64,000 nt of DNA from CTSoil-043 sp963821235 (GCA_963821235.1 CAWGCS010000001.1:1054001-1118000), one strand, 5' to 3'. Positions 34,858 to 44,241 are shown, counted from the stretch's first letter. Translations and numbers: made by a program. The notes: generated by a model from the sequence alone, not told the origin.

Positions 34858-35694
34858 GTGACCCTCGGCCGCGGCCGGAACGCCGCCCGCGGCCGGGAGG
34901 GCGGCGCCCTCCGTTCGACGGGGATCGCGCTGGCCAGCACGGTCGTCGTCTTCGCCGCGCTCGCCGTCGTCATCGTCAACGCGCCCGGCTGGGCGGAGGT
35001 CCAGCACAAGTTCCTGAACGGGGCCGTCTTCGCCAAGTCGTGGCCGGCCATCGCCGGGTCGTTCTGGGTGAACGTCCAGCTGTTCGTGATCGCCGAGGTG
35101 CTGATCCTGGCGTTCGGCCTCCTCCTGGCGATCCTGCGCAGCCTCCCGGGCCCGGTCTTCTTCCCGGCCCGCCTCATCGCCACGATCTACACGGACGTCT
35201 TCCGGGCTCTGCCGGGCGTCCTCGTGATCTACATCCTTGGCTTCGGGATGCCCGGGCTCGGCATCGAGGCGATCCCCCGCGACCCGTTCTTCTGGGCGGT
35301 CGTCTCCCTGACGCTGATCTACAGCGCCTACGTCTCGGAGGTCTACCGGGCGGGAATCGAGTCGATCCATCCCAGCCAGGAGGCGGCGGCTCGCTCGCTC
35401 GGCCTCTCGCGGGTCCAGTCGCTCCGCTACGTCATCGTCCCGCAGGCGATCCGGCGAGTGATCCCGCCGCTCCTCAACGACTTCATCGGCCTGCAGAAGG
35501 ACACCGTGCTCGTGAGCTACGTCGGGGTGGTCGAGATCTTCCGGCAGTCGTACATCAAGCAGGCCGGCAACTTCAACTTCACGCCCTACATCGCGACGGC
35601 GCTCGTCTTCCTCATCGTGACGATCCCCCTGGCCCGCCTCACCGACGTGCTGGTGGCACGGGATCGACGGCGTGCCGCGGCGAGTGCCCGATGA
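34858..35694 (+). CDS. Amino-acid ABC transporter permease
   Basis: A 278-residue permease from GTG 34858, with about five membrane helices. The HisM/GlnP family EAA motif is EAAARSLGLSRVQSLRYVIVPQAIRRVIPPLLNDFIGLQKDT. Because only one permease gene is present, it presumably acts as a homodimer. Its stop overlaps the ATPase start (ATGA). Confidence 0.92.
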   Translation: MTLGRGRNAARGREGGALRSTGIALASTVVVFAALAVVIVNAPGWAEVQHKFLNGAVFAKSWPAIAGSFWVNVQLFVIAEVLILAFGLLLAILRSLPGPVFFPARLIATIYTDVFRALPGVLVIYILGFGMPGLGIEAIPRDPFFWAVVSLTLIYSAYVSEVYRAGIESIHPSQEAAARSLGLSRVQSLRYVIVPQAIRRVIPPLLNDFIGLQKDTVLVSYVGVVEIFRQSYIKQAGNFNFTPYIATALVFLIVTIPLARLTDVLVARDRRRAAASAR

Positions 35695-36545
35695 GCGCGC
35701 CCGGACGACCGACCGGTGGGCCCGCCCTCGCCATCGAGGGTCTCTACAAGTCGTTCGGCAGGCTCGAGGTCCTGCGGGGGATCGACCTGGCGGTGGGCGA
35801 GCACGAGGTCGTCTGCCTCATCGGCGCCTCGGGGAGCGGCAAGTCGACGCTCCTGCGCTGCATCAACCTCATCGAGCCGATCGACGCCGGACGGATCCTC
35901 GTCGAGGGCGAGGAGATCACGGCCCGCAAGGTCGACGTCAACCGGATCCGGCGGCGGATCGGCATCGTCTTCCAGGCCTTCAACCTCTTCCCCCACATGA
36001 GCGTCCTCGACAACGTGACCCTGGGGCCGCGCAAGGCCCTCAGGGTGCCCCGCGCCCGGGCCGAGCAGCAGGGCCGGGCCCTGCTCGAGCGCTTCGGCCT
36101 GGCCGAGAAGGCGGCCGACTTCCCGGACAGGCTCTCGGGCGGCCAGCAGCAGCGCGTAGCGATCGTCCGCGCCCTGGCCATGGAGCCGGATCTCCTCCTC
36201 CTCGACGAGGTCACGAGCGCGCTCGACCCGGAGCTCGTGGCCGAGGTGCTCAACGTGATCCGCGAGCTCGCCCGGGGCGGCATGACGATGCTCATCGCCA
36301 CCCACGAGATGGGCTTCGCCCGCGACATCGCCGACCGGGTCTGCTTCCTCGACGCGGGACGGATCCTGGAGGAAGGGACGCCGGCCCGCATCTTCGGCGC
36401 GCCTCGCGAGGAGCGGACGCAGCAGTTCCTCCACCGCATCGTGGAGGCGGGCCGCCTCCAGCCGCAGATGGCGGTGGAGTCGCCGATCGCGCCCCAGCCG
36501 CCGACGCCCCCGCCGATCGCGGGCGTGGAGCGTCCCGGCGCCTAG
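35691..36545 (+). CDS. Amino-acid ABC transporter ATP-binding protein
   Basis: A 284-residue ATPase of the GlnQ type. Walker A is GASGSGKST, the Q-loop is in VFQAFNLFPHM, the signature is LSGGQQQR, Walker B is LLLLDEVTSALD and the switch His is in IATHEMGFA. The last 30 residues are Pro-rich and not part of the fold. It closes the operon and overlaps the end of the convergent lipoprotein gene by four bases. Confidence 0.94.
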   Translation: MSAPGRPTGGPALAIEGLYKSFGRLEVLRGIDLAVGEHEVVCLIGASGSGKSTLLRCINLIEPIDAGRILVEGEEITARKVDVNRIRRRIGIVFQAFNLFPHMSVLDNVTLGPRKALRVPRARAEQQGRALLERFGLAEKAADFPDRLSGGQQQRVAIVRALAMEPDLLLLDEVTSALDPELVAEVLNVIRELARGGMTMLIATHEMGFARDIADRVCFLDAGRILEEGTPARIFGAPREERTQQFLHRIVEAGRLQPQMAVESPIAPQPPTPPPIAGVERPGA

Positions 36546-37678
36546 CCACCCGGCGCCGGGGCGTCGGGGAGCGCGATCCCGAGGACGTCCGCCAGGGGCA
36601 GGATCGCGAGGCCGGCCGCCGCCAGCTCGTCGACGATCGCGGGCAGCGCCTGGAACGTGCGCGCCCCGCCCAGCGCGAGCCGGACGACCGAGCCGCCCCG
36701 GGCCCGCGCGACCACGCGGGTGGCGATGTCAGCGGCGATCGGCCCGCCGTCCCCGGGCGCCACGCCGTCGCCCGGGTCGACGTCCCAGGCGACCACCCAC
36801 GTCCAGCCGGCCGGGCCTGCGGCCGCGAGGGCAGCGGCGCCGGGCTCCCGGCCGGCGGAGCGGAGCAGGGGGACGGTCGACCGCCCGACGACCGCGGCGA
36901 GCGCCGCGTCGGCGGCACGGAGCCGCGCCCCGAGCCCGTCGGCCGGGGCGGTGCTCGACAGGAGCCCGATCGAGACCGTCGACCCTCCGCCCAGTCGCCG
37001 AAGGACTGCCGTCGTCGCCGGGTCGTCGGTCGCGGCGGCTCCGGTCTCCACGAAGACCGTGGCCGGGACCCGGTTCGCCTCGAGCCACTGGACGATCGCC
37101 TCCGCGCCGCCCGGGCCGGCGCCCGGTCCCCCCGTGTAGTCGAAGGTGAGGGCGATGCCGGCCAATCCCGCCGCGCCCCGTCGCACGAGCGCCGCGCTCC
37201 CGTCCGGCGGCAGGGTCGGGAAGGGGCCGACGGACGTCCCGGCCGCGCCGGATGGCTGCTCGCTCGCAGGCGGGAGGTCCTCCGGGTCCACCATCGTCCC
37301 GGGGATGTAGGCGAGCTGCCAGCCGACCTCGATCCGGTCCGGCTGGTACGTCGGCGCGTCGGGATCGAGGGACGGATATCGCGCCCGGTTCCAGTAGGCG
37401 AGGCTCTCCGGGCTGGTGCCGAGGCGCCGGGCGAGGGCGATGAGGGTGTCCCCTCGGAGGACCGTGTAGACGGCGAACGTCGGCGCCGGAGTCGGCGTCG
37501 GCCGGTACGGTCGGGTCGGTCCGCTCGGCAGCGGCCAGCTCGGGGCGGGCGTGGAGGAGGTCGGCGACGCCGGGGAGTCTCCCTGTGGAGGCTGCGACGC
37601 GCATGCCGCCAGGACGACCGCGACGGCCACGGCGGGAAGGGTCGCGATCAGGAGCCGGCCGGGTCGGCGGCGCTGCAC
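36542..37678 (-). CDS. LysM lipoprotein with degenerate NodB-like domain
   Basis: A 378-residue protein. A lipobox (VAVVLAACAS) is followed by a Pro/Ser/Thr linker, a LysM domain (VYTVLRGDTLIALARRLGTSPESLAYWNRARYP, about residues 70-105) and a polysaccharide-deacetylase-like domain beginning GIALTFDYTGGPGAGPGGAEAIVQWLEANRVPATVFVETG. Active deacetylases have TFDDGP with a second Asp that binds metal; here that position is Tyr. It is therefore likely a cell-wall-binding protein with weak or no deacetylase activity. Confidence 0.75.
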   Translation of the reverse strand: MQRRRPGRLLIATLPAVAVAVVLAACASQPPQGDSPASPTSSTPAPSWPLPSGPTRPYRPTPTPAPTFAVYTVLRGDTLIALARRLGTSPESLAYWNRARYPSLDPDAPTYQPDRIEVGWQLAYIPGTMVDPEDLPPASEQPSGAAGTSVGPFPTLPPDGSAALVRRGAAGLAGIALTFDYTGGPGAGPGGAEAIVQWLEANRVPATVFVETGAAATDDPATTAVLRRLGGGSTVSIGLLSSTAPADGLGARLRAADAALAAVVGRSTVPLLRSAGREPGAAALAAAGPAGWTWVVAWDVDPGDGVAPGDGGPIAADIATRVVARARGGSVVRLALGGARTFQALPAIVDELAAAGLAILPLADVLGIALPDAPAPGG

Positions 37679-37687
37679 GCCGCGATG

Positions 37688-40600
37688 CTAGGCCGTCGGC
37701 TGCTCGTGCGCCGGCGCCGCGGGCTCGGCCAGCCGGCTCGCGCCCTCCGTCGCAGGATCGCGCGGATCGAGGGGGGTCGGCTCCTGGAGAGTCAGCTCGC
37801 CGGCGAGGGCCAGGCCCTCCTGGGCCGTCGCGATCTCGCCCCGACCGCGTCGCTTGGCGACGAAGCAGGCACGGTCGGCGGCCAGGAGCACCTCGCCGGC
37901 CGTGGGCCCGAACTCCGGGTACGTCGCCACGCCGATGGAGGCTGAGACGTCGCCGGCGTCGTACCGCCCGCCGCCGTGGCCGTCGAGGACGAGCAGCGCG
38001 TCGCGGATCCGCTCGGCGAGGATGATCGCCCCGGCTGCGGTCTTCGTCGAGCAGATGACGGTGAACTCGTCGCCACCGTAGCGGAAGACGCGGTCGTCCT
38101 CGCGGAGGCAGGCGCCACGGATCGCGGCGGCGACCGCGCGAAGGTAATCGTCGCCGGCCAGGTGCCCGAGGCGGTCGTTGACCGTCTTGAACTCGTCGAG
38201 GTCGAGCATCAGGACCCCGAAGCGCTCGCGGGTCTCCACGCTCCGGGCCAGCCACTGGGCGAACGCCCGCTGGTTCAGGAGGCCGGTCAAGTCGTCTGTC
38301 TGGGCCTCGATCTCCATGTCGCGGTACGCCTCGGCGTTCCGGATCGCGATCGAGACCTGGGCGGCGAAGAGCTGCACGAGCTCGAAGTCGTCGTCGTCGT
38401 AGCGGTCCTCGGCGCCGAGGCGCTCGAGCGAGACGACGCCGCGCACACCCTCCCGCCCGTGCAGGGGCACGCAGATGAGGCTCCCCTCGATTCGGCCGGT
38501 CGACTCGAACTGCCGGATCCGTGAGTCCACCAGCTCGTCGCGCACCAGCTGCGGCAGGCCGTGGGCCAGGACCCACGTGGCGAGGCCCTCCTCCCCGGGC
38601 GCCCAGGGCTTGATGTACTCGTCGGCGTGAACCCCACGGGCCATCAGCGGGGTCAGCTGGCTGGTCCCCGGCTCGACCCACTCGATCGAGATGTTGTCCC
38701 AGCGGGCGATGACGGACAGCCGATCGGCCACCTCGTCGAGGATCCGCGGCAGGTCGAGGGTGCCGAGGATCGACGACGTGATCTCCAGGAGCGCCCGCTG
38801 GCCGGCGAGGCGACGCTCGAGACGGACCGACTGCTGGCGCAGCCGCTCGGTCGCCTCGGCGTTGGCCATCGCCTGGGCGGCGAGGCTGGCGTAGATCACG
38901 AGGAGCCGCAGGTCGTCGTCGGTGAACTGGCGAAGGCCGAGCTTGGAGAGGACGATGACCCCGAGGACGGCGTCCTCGAAGATCATCGGCGCCAGGAGCA
39001 TCGACTCGTCGAGGTCGTCCTCGGTCCCCGGGATCGTCACTGCCCGCGGGTCGTTGGCCGCGTCCGGCAGGTATTGCGGCACGCGGTTGCGGGCCACCCA
39101 GCCGGTGATGCCCTCGCCGAGCCGGATGCGCAGCTTGTCCGGCGTCTCGTCGTGGAACTCGCCGACGAGGCCGCGCATGGCGACCGGGACGAGCCAGTCG
39201 TCGTCGCGCAGCCGGTAGACCCGGACGTTGTGGTACTTGATCAGCTGGTCGAGCTCGTTGGCGATCGCGGCCCCGATCTCCTTCTCGGTCGTCAGCCGGG
39301 CGAGCCGCGCCCCCAGCTGCTGGATCGACTGGAGGTGGGCGGCCCAGGTCGCCATCCGCTCGTAGTTCTGGGCGTTCTTGAGGGCCGTCGCGGCCTGCGC
39401 GGCGAAGCCGGCCAGGGTGGCCAGCTCCTCGTCCGTCCATTCGTGCGGGCGGTCGTGATAGACGATGAGGAGGCCGAGCAGCTCGTCGCCGTCGGAGAGC
39501 GGCGCGGCGCAGATGGTGTCGAAGCCCTCCTGGACGACGGCCGAGCGGACGTCGACGGCGCGCGGGTCATCGCGGTAGCGCGTGGCGAAGAGCGGGCGCC
39601 GGGCCGCGGCGGCTTCGGCCGGCAGCGACGGGACCTGGAGGTCGCGGAGGGCGGCCAGGTACTCGTCGGAGAGGCCGCGGGCCACCTCGGCGGTGACGTG
39701 CCCGTCCGGCCGGCGGAGGAAGACCGCGGCCCGGTCGCCTCCGAAGAGCACGGTGGCGTGGTCGACGACGCTCGTCAGGATCTGCTGGAGGTCGAGCTTG
39801 CTGCCGATGTCGGTGGCGATCCGCCGGAGGGCCTCGGCCCGGTGGAGCTGGGTGGCGGTCTCGCCGCGGAGGCGGTCGGCGTGGACGGCGACGCCGAGCT
39901 GGCGGGCGACGGCGACGAGGAAGGTCTCGAGCTCGCCGAGCGAGGCGGGCGGGGAATTGTCGGCCGTCGCCAGGACGCCCCACGTCACGCCCTGGCCGCC
40001 GGGGATCGCCACCGCGATCCGTCCCGGCAGGCGGTGGCCCAGGGGCAGCCAGTCGTTGCCGGCGCCCGCCGTCTCGCTGACCGGCCCAGGCGCTCCCAAC
40101 GCCTGGCCGGGGAGGCCCTGCGATTCGGCCATCCAGCTGATGAGGTCCGCCCCTTCGCCCGCGGCGGCGACCGGGACCAGGCGGCTCTCCCGGCGCGCCA
40201 GGACGACGGCCAGGTCGTGCCCCGCCCGGCCGTGCAGGAGGTCGACGAGCGCGCCGAGGATCTCCTCGAGGCTCTGGCCCGAGGCCACGAGGTCCGCGAG
40301 GCGGCCGAGGAGGTCGATCTCCACGAGGCGACGCTCGACGTCGAGGGGGGAGGAGAGCGGCGGGGCGAACGGTGACACCTCGGTGACCCGGAGTGCCTCC
40401 CCGACCCGCTCGCCGGCGAACCCCTGGCCCGGCTCGCCGACGAGCGGCGGGCGCTCGGACGGACGCGTCCGCAGCTCCACCTGCTCCGCCCCGATCGAGG
40501 GGATGGGCCGGGGCGCCGGCGACCCGCCGTGCCCGCGCCGGGCCGGGGCGGGCTGCTCCGCGGCGGCCAGGAATCGCTGGAGGTCGCCGAGGCGATAGCG

Positions 40601-40711
40601 TCGATCGCCGCGCGTGTTGATGCGGTAGAACCGGAGCCGTCCCTGGTCGCTCCACGCCCGGATCGTGTTGGGGTGGACGCCCAGGAGTCGGGCCGCCTTC
40701 GTGACGGTCAG
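37688..40711 (-). CDS. HTH-multi-GAF-GGDEF protein (diguanylate cyclase), start unclear
   Basis: From GTG 40480 the protein has 930 residues: a short lead, four GAF-like domains (about residues 50-210, 215-370, 390-545 and 560-720) and a GGDEF domain with FRYGGDEFTV, so it should make cyclic di-GMP. The frame stays open upstream to 40756 and encodes a MerR/excisionase-type helix-turn-helix, TLTVTKAARLLGVHPNTIRAW, then RRYRLGDLQRFLAAAE. No ATG, GTG or TTG lies between the upstream TAA (40759-40757) and this domain. I give CTG 40711 as a placeholder start. GTG 40480 would lose the DNA-binding domain. Confidence 0.75.
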   Translation of the reverse strand: MTVTKAARLLGVHPNTIRAWSDQGRLRFYRINTRGDRRYRLGDLQRFLAAAEQPAPARRGHGGSPAPRPIPSIGAEQVELRTRPSERPPLVGEPGQGFAGERVGEALRVTEVSPFAPPLSSPLDVERRLVEIDLLGRLADLVASGQSLEEILGALVDLLHGRAGHDLAVVLARRESRLVPVAAAGEGADLISWMAESQGLPGQALGAPGPVSETAGAGNDWLPLGHRLPGRIAVAIPGGQGVTWGVLATADNSPPASLGELETFLVAVARQLGVAVHADRLRGETATQLHRAEALRRIATDIGSKLDLQQILTSVVDHATVLFGGDRAAVFLRRPDGHVTAEVARGLSDEYLAALRDLQVPSLPAEAAAARRPLFATRYRDDPRAVDVRSAVVQEGFDTICAAPLSDGDELLGLLIVYHDRPHEWTDEELATLAGFAAQAATALKNAQNYERMATWAAHLQSIQQLGARLARLTTEKEIGAAIANELDQLIKYHNVRVYRLRDDDWLVPVAMRGLVGEFHDETPDKLRIRLGEGITGWVARNRVPQYLPDAANDPRAVTIPGTEDDLDESMLLAPMIFEDAVLGVIVLSKLGLRQFTDDDLRLLVIYASLAAQAMANAEATERLRQQSVRLERRLAGQRALLEITSSILGTLDLPRILDEVADRLSVIARWDNISIEWVEPGTSQLTPLMARGVHADEYIKPWAPGEEGLATWVLAHGLPQLVRDELVDSRIRQFESTGRIEGSLICVPLHGREGVRGVVSLERLGAEDRYDDDDFELVQLFAAQVSIAIRNAEAYRDMEIEAQTDDLTGLLNQRAFAQWLARSVETRERFGVLMLDLDEFKTVNDRLGHLAGDDYLRAVAAAIRGACLREDDRVFRYGGDEFTVICSTKTAAGAIILAERIRDALLVLDGHGGGRYDAGDVSASIGVATYPEFGPTAGEVLLAADRACFVAKRRGRGEIATAQEGLALAGELTLQEPTPLDPRDPATEGASRLAEPAAPAHEQPTA

Positions 40712-40950
40712 CGTCGCGTCGGACGGTCGAGGCGCGATCTGCGTGGCCGGGTCCCCTTACCGTGTGCGGGCCTCCACCGAGCCGCGCGACGGCTCCGGAT
40801 GGAGGATCGGTGAGGTTGTTTGCTGGAGTCTCTGCGACTTCACAGTTCTTGCCAATAGGCCGAAGGTCCGGGTGGCCGGGGAACTCGCGCACGGGTCCTG
40901 GGGGCGCGCGGCCGGCGGCCGCCCTCGGAGCCGGCCCGCCTGGGCGGGCC

Positions 40951-41208
40951 CTAGCGTCGGTCGGCCAGCCGCGCAGCGGCGAGCGTGAGGACCACGGCCA
41001 GCAGGGCGACCGCGGCCACGCCGACGACGGCCAGGAGGGGATCGCCGACGATCCCGGGGGCCGTCGGGTTCGTGCGCACGTCGCCCGCCCCGGCAGGGGT
41101 TGGCGACGGGTCGACCGCCAGCGCCGTCGCGGCGCTCCACAGCAGCGCGGCGACGATCGCCATGACCGCGAGGGCGGCCTCGACGACGAGCCGGAGGCGC
41201 CCGGTCAC
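40951..41208 (-). CDS. Small membrane protein
   Basis: An 85-residue protein with a hydrophobic N-terminus (LVVEAALAVMAIVAALLWSAATALA), a short Pro-rich external loop, and a second helix (LLAVVGVAAVALLAVVLTLAAARL). It overlaps the upstream gene by four bases, indicating an operon of two. No family recognised. Confidence 0.6.
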   Translation of the reverse strand: MTGRLRLVVEAALAVMAIVAALLWSAATALAVDPSPTPAGAGDVRTNPTAPGIVGDPLLAVVGVAAVALLAVVLTLAAARLADRR

Positions 41209-41960
41209 CCGAATCCGCCGGCGACGAGGGCCCAGGCGAGGCCGACGACGAGGGCCAGCATCCCACCCCCCAGCGCGAGCGCGGCTGCGACCGGACGGGC
41301 CCGCCCGCCCCCGGCGAGGACCCGCATCGCCTCGTCGCGCTCCAGCGTCGAGACGACGAGCGGTCGGCCGGTCCCGGCCGTCAGGGCGATGCGCCCGTCC
41401 CCCAGCGCCACCGGGACGCCGAGCACGGTGGCGTGCTCCACCGCGGAGAGCTGCTCGACGCGGAGGCGCACCGGCGTCGCCGGGGCCAGTGGCGGGAGGC
41501 CGACCGGCATCGCTGCCGCCGCCTCGGCCGCCGTCCCGACCGACTCGCGCAGGAGCGTGACCAGCCCCGCGTCGAGCGCGTCGTGGTCGACGTCGATCTC
41601 GTCGAGCCCCTCGCGAACGCGGAAGGGCACGACCTCGCGCCGCTCGTCGAGGGTCCGCCAGCCGCCTCCCCGGCGTGCCTCCAGGCGGCGACGGCGAAAG
41701 ACGAGCGGGCGCTCGTGCTCGTCGGGGAAGTCGTCGTCGGCATCGAGCCGCCCGTCGACCCGGACATAGCGCCGGCCGCCCGCCTCGGCGATCGCGCGGG
41801 CGGCGGCGATCTCCACTGCCGGCGTGACCGCGAGGAGCCGGCCCACCCGCACGCGCGGACCGTACGTCTGGAGGAGGAGGGTGCCGAGCGCGATCGCGGC
41901 CAGGCCCACGGCGATCAAGAGGAGGGGGCTCACGGCCGTGGATGGTACCGCGCCGGGCAT
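41205..41960 (-). CDS. Membrane protein, possibly GIDE-like
   Basis: A 251-residue protein with a membrane helix at each end (LLLIAVGLAAIALGTLLLQTYG, and VAAALALGGGMLALVVGLAWALVAGG). The middle has FPDEHERPLVFRRRRLEARRGGGWRTLDERREVVPFRV and LGVPVALGDGRIAL. This helix-soluble-helix layout with a 'protected surface, then arginine-rich strand' block resembles prokaryotic GIDE-domain proteins, but the match is by eye. Function unknown. Confidence 0.55.
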   Translation of the reverse strand: MPGAVPSTAVSPLLLIAVGLAAIALGTLLLQTYGPRVRVGRLLAVTPAVEIAAARAIAEAGGRRYVRVDGRLDADDDFPDEHERPLVFRRRRLEARRGGGWRTLDERREVVPFRVREGLDEIDVDHDALDAGLVTLLRESVGTAAEAAAAMPVGLPPLAPATPVRLRVEQLSAVEHATVLGVPVALGDGRIALTAGTGRPLVVSTLERDEAMRVLAGGGRARPVAAALALGGGMLALVVGLAWALVAGGFG

Positions 41961-42183
41961 GGAGCGACCCGGAGGAACCTCCGCGTCGCGTGGGCCTCGG
42001 CCGGAGCCTCCGCCATTAGCGAGCTCATGACCCCTCCGGGTCGGGCTCCACGCTACCGGCCGCCAGGCGCCCGGTCAACGGCCCGAATCCACGGATCGGG
42101 CGGATCCGGTGCGCGTTGTCCACAGGCCGTCCACCGCCACCCCCGCGACCACTGCCGCCAGCCGACGGTGGCCGCCTGCCGTG

Positions 42184-42756
42184 CTACGTGCCGGCGACGC
42201 CGGTCCGAGGGTCCAGGGCGCGGACGACCCCGTCGTAGCTCGTCAGCACGAGGCGACCGCCAACCAGCTCCGCGGCCGCCACGACGTCGGAGTGAGCCAC
42301 GCGCCAGCGGACCTCCCCGTCGGCCTCGACGGCGAACGTCTCGACCTCGGCCTGCACGATGACGTGCTCGAGGCGCGACGACCCGAGGATCGCCACGACC
42401 GGCGATCCGGAGCGGTGGAGCCAGCGCAGATCGCCGGTCCGCGCCTCCAGCCCGTACGTCGCGAAGCCGTACTTCACGACGAGCAGGCTTGCCATGTCCC
42501 AGGCCACCCCCGCCGGCGCGTCGAAGATCGGGGAGGCGAGGCGGGCGGCCCATGCCCCGCCCGGTCCCTCCACGCGAAGCTCGGCGCGGCAGAGGCGCTC
42601 GAAGCCCGGCGAGACGCGGGCGCCGTACTCGTGGAGCTCGCCGCCGGCCTCTGTCAGGGCGAAGACGGCCCCGCCCTGCCCGCTGCCCGCCCATCGGTAG
42701 CGGGCCCGAATCCCGCCGGGATGCGAGACGACGGCCTGCTGCGCCTCGGCGGTCAC
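42184..42756 (-). CDS. Unrecognised protein with PQQ-propeller-like repeats
   Basis: A 190-residue protein whose GTG start overlaps the stop of the YbaK-type gene. The C-terminal half has repeating strands of the form YGLEARTGDLRWLHRSGSPV, FAVEADGEVRWRVAHSD and DGVVRALDPRTG, like two or three blades of a PQQ-type propeller; too few for a closed propeller. No signal peptide. Function not assigned. Confidence 0.6.
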   Translation of the reverse strand: MTAEAQQAVVSHPGGIRARYRWAGSGQGGAVFALTEAGGELHEYGARVSPGFERLCRAELRVEGPGGAWAARLASPIFDAPAGVAWDMASLLVVKYGFATYGLEARTGDLRWLHRSGSPVVAILGSSRLEHVIVQAEVETFAVEADGEVRWRVAHSDVVAAAELVGGRLVLTSYDGVVRALDPRTGVAGT

Positions 42757-43307
42757 CCGGCGACGCCGGCGGCCGAGTCGGCGCCCGGTGCCGAAGACGC
42801 CTCGGTGATCGGAGCGACGATCGCGTTGGCGAGCGCCCGCAGGGCGCCCGGCGCGATCGGGAAGACGGCGCGATCCATCCCGGCTGCAGCCCAGACCTCG
42901 GGGAAGCGACCGAGGTCTGGGTCCATGACGGCCCGGACGCCGTGGGCATGCCCGATGGGCGGGATCCCGCCGATCGAGTACCCGGTCAGGTCGCGGGCCT
43001 CGCGGGCCGTCGCCCGGCGGATCCCCGGCTCGCCGACCACGGCGGCGAGGCGGGCCACGTCCACCCGGTTCGAGCCCGAGACGAGGCACAGGACGGGCTC
43101 GTGGCCGGCCTCCTCGCGGGGGGCCACGAAGATCAGCGACTTGACGATCTGGGCCTGCTCCACGCCGAGGGCCCGCGCGGCATCGTCCGCAGAGCGGGTG
43201 GTCGCCTCGAGGACGATGATGCGGAGGTCGACCCCCTCACGCGCGGCGGCGTCCACGACACGCCGGACGGCGGGATCGAGGGCCTGCGGATCGACCGTCT
43301 CGGGCAC
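42753..43307 (-). CDS. YbaK/EbsC-family aminoacyl-tRNA deacylase
   Basis: A 184-residue protein from GTG 43307. The YbaK editing domain is clear: ALGVEQAQIVKSLIFVA (with the conserved Lys), PVLCLVSGSNRVDVARLAAVVG and GYSIGGIPPIGH. These proteins hydrolyse mischarged tRNAs such as Cys-tRNA(Pro). ATG 43379 is an in-frame alternative but adds a low-complexity tail. It overlaps the downstream gene by four bases. Confidence 0.85.
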   Translation of the reverse strand: MPETVDPQALDPAVRRVVDAAAREGVDLRIIVLEATTRSADDAARALGVEQAQIVKSLIFVAPREEAGHEPVLCLVSGSNRVDVARLAAVVGEPGIRRATAREARDLTGYSIGGIPPIGHAHGVRAVMDPDLGRFPEVWAAAGMDRAVFPIAPGALRALANAIVAPITEASSAPGADSAAGVAG

Positions 43308-43429
43308 GGCCGGGAGTCTAGCACCGGCCGCCGGCCGGCCGGCGCGTCGGCCCGACGAGGCACCAGGGCCGACCCGCATCCCCCGGTGCGGCGTCCCCGC
43401 CGTGGCCGGCGCGGGCTAGGATTCTGTCG

Positions 43430-44074
43430 ATGCTCGCCGTCGTCTTCGACTGGGATGGCACCCTGGCCGACACGCTCCCGCTGATGTACGCCGCCACCGA
43501 CGAGGTGGTCGCGGGATTCGGCCTGCGCCTGACCTGGGACGACTACTGCCGCCTCTGGACCCCCGACTGGCGGCTCCTCTACCGCACGATCGGCCTCCCC
43601 GACGAGGTCATCGAGGAGGCCGGGCGGCGCTGGTGGGCGGCCTATCGGGGGCGCGACGAGGCGTCCATGCTGCCCGGCGCCGTCGACGCGCTGCAGCGCC
43701 TCCACGACGCCGGCTATCCCATGGCTCTCGTGACGGCCGGCCATCGCGACAACGTGGGTGTCCAGCTGCGCCGCCATGGCCTGGAGGAGCTGCTCCGCAT
43801 CCGGGTCCACGGCGACGACCTGCCCGAGGCGAAGCCCCATCCGGCGCCCCTGCTGCGGGCGATCCACGAGCTGGGCCTCGGGCCCACGGCCGCGGGGACG
43901 GCCTACGTCGGCGACGCGTTCGACGACATGCGCATGGCGCGGGCGGCGGGCGCCCACGCCGTCGGGATCGGCTCTGTGCTGGGCGACGAGGCGGAGCTCC
44001 GGGCGGCCGGGGCTGACGAGACGGCGGCGTCGGTGGCGGCCTGGGTGGACCGCTTCCTCGCGGCGCAGGTGTAG
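43430..44074 (+). CDS. HAD-family phosphatase (phosphoglycolate phosphatase-like)
   Basis: A 214-residue HAD hydrolase. Motif I is FDWDGTLADT with the nucleophile Asp, motif II is in LVTAGHRDN, the motif III Lys is in LPEAKPHPAPL and motif IV is YVGDAFDDMRMA. The helical cap follows motif I. Phosphoglycolate phosphatase-type proteins share this layout, but the substrate is unknown. It lies just upstream of the TPP riboswitch and is not part of that unit. Confidence 0.85.
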   Translation: MLAVVFDWDGTLADTLPLMYAATDEVVAGFGLRLTWDDYCRLWTPDWRLLYRTIGLPDEVIEEAGRRWWAAYRGRDEASMLPGAVDALQRLHDAGYPMALVTAGHRDNVGVQLRRHGLEELLRIRVHGDDLPEAKPHPAPLLRAIHELGLGPTAAGTAYVGDAFDDMRMARAAGAHAVGIGSVLGDEAELRAAGADETAASVAAWVDRFLAAQV

Positions 44075-44116
44075 ACTCCGGATGCGCCGGCTGGAGGCCG
44101 GCCGAGCAGAAGAGTG

Positions 44117-44204
44117 GGACAGGGGAGCGCCGCCGCGGCGCTGAGAGTGCGGGCACCACCCGCAGACCCTCGGAACCTGATCCGGGTCATGCCGGCGAAG
44201 GGAG
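44117..44204 (+). ncRNA. TPP riboswitch (THI element)
   Basis: The conserved THI-box parts are present in order: GGGGAGC, GCTGAGAG, a variable stem, GACCCTC-GGAACCTGATCCGGGTCATGCCGGCGAAGGGAG. The core CTGAGA and the GAACCTGATC...GGTCATGCCGGCG-AGGGA segments bind thiamine pyrophosphate. It precedes thiN and the thiamine transporter genes, as expected. Confidence 0.95.
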
Positions 44205-44211
44205 TCCAGAC

Positions 44212-44241
44212 GACGCCTCCGTCCCGTCCAGCGGAGGCGTC
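44212..44241 (+). promoter_or_regulatory. Riboswitch expression platform hiding the thiN ribosome site
   Basis: GACGCCTCC (44212-44220) and GGAGGCGTC (44233-44241) form a perfect 9-bp stem with a 12-base loop. The right arm contains GGAGG (44233-44237), the only strong Shine-Dalgarno sequence before thiN. No T-run follows, so this looks like translational control by sequestration, not a terminator. Confidence 0.7.

Noticed and set aside
40801..40860. Promoter for the GGDEF gene in an AT-richer patch
   Set aside because: TTGGCA at 40855-40850 on the minus strand has no acceptable -10 at the right distance.
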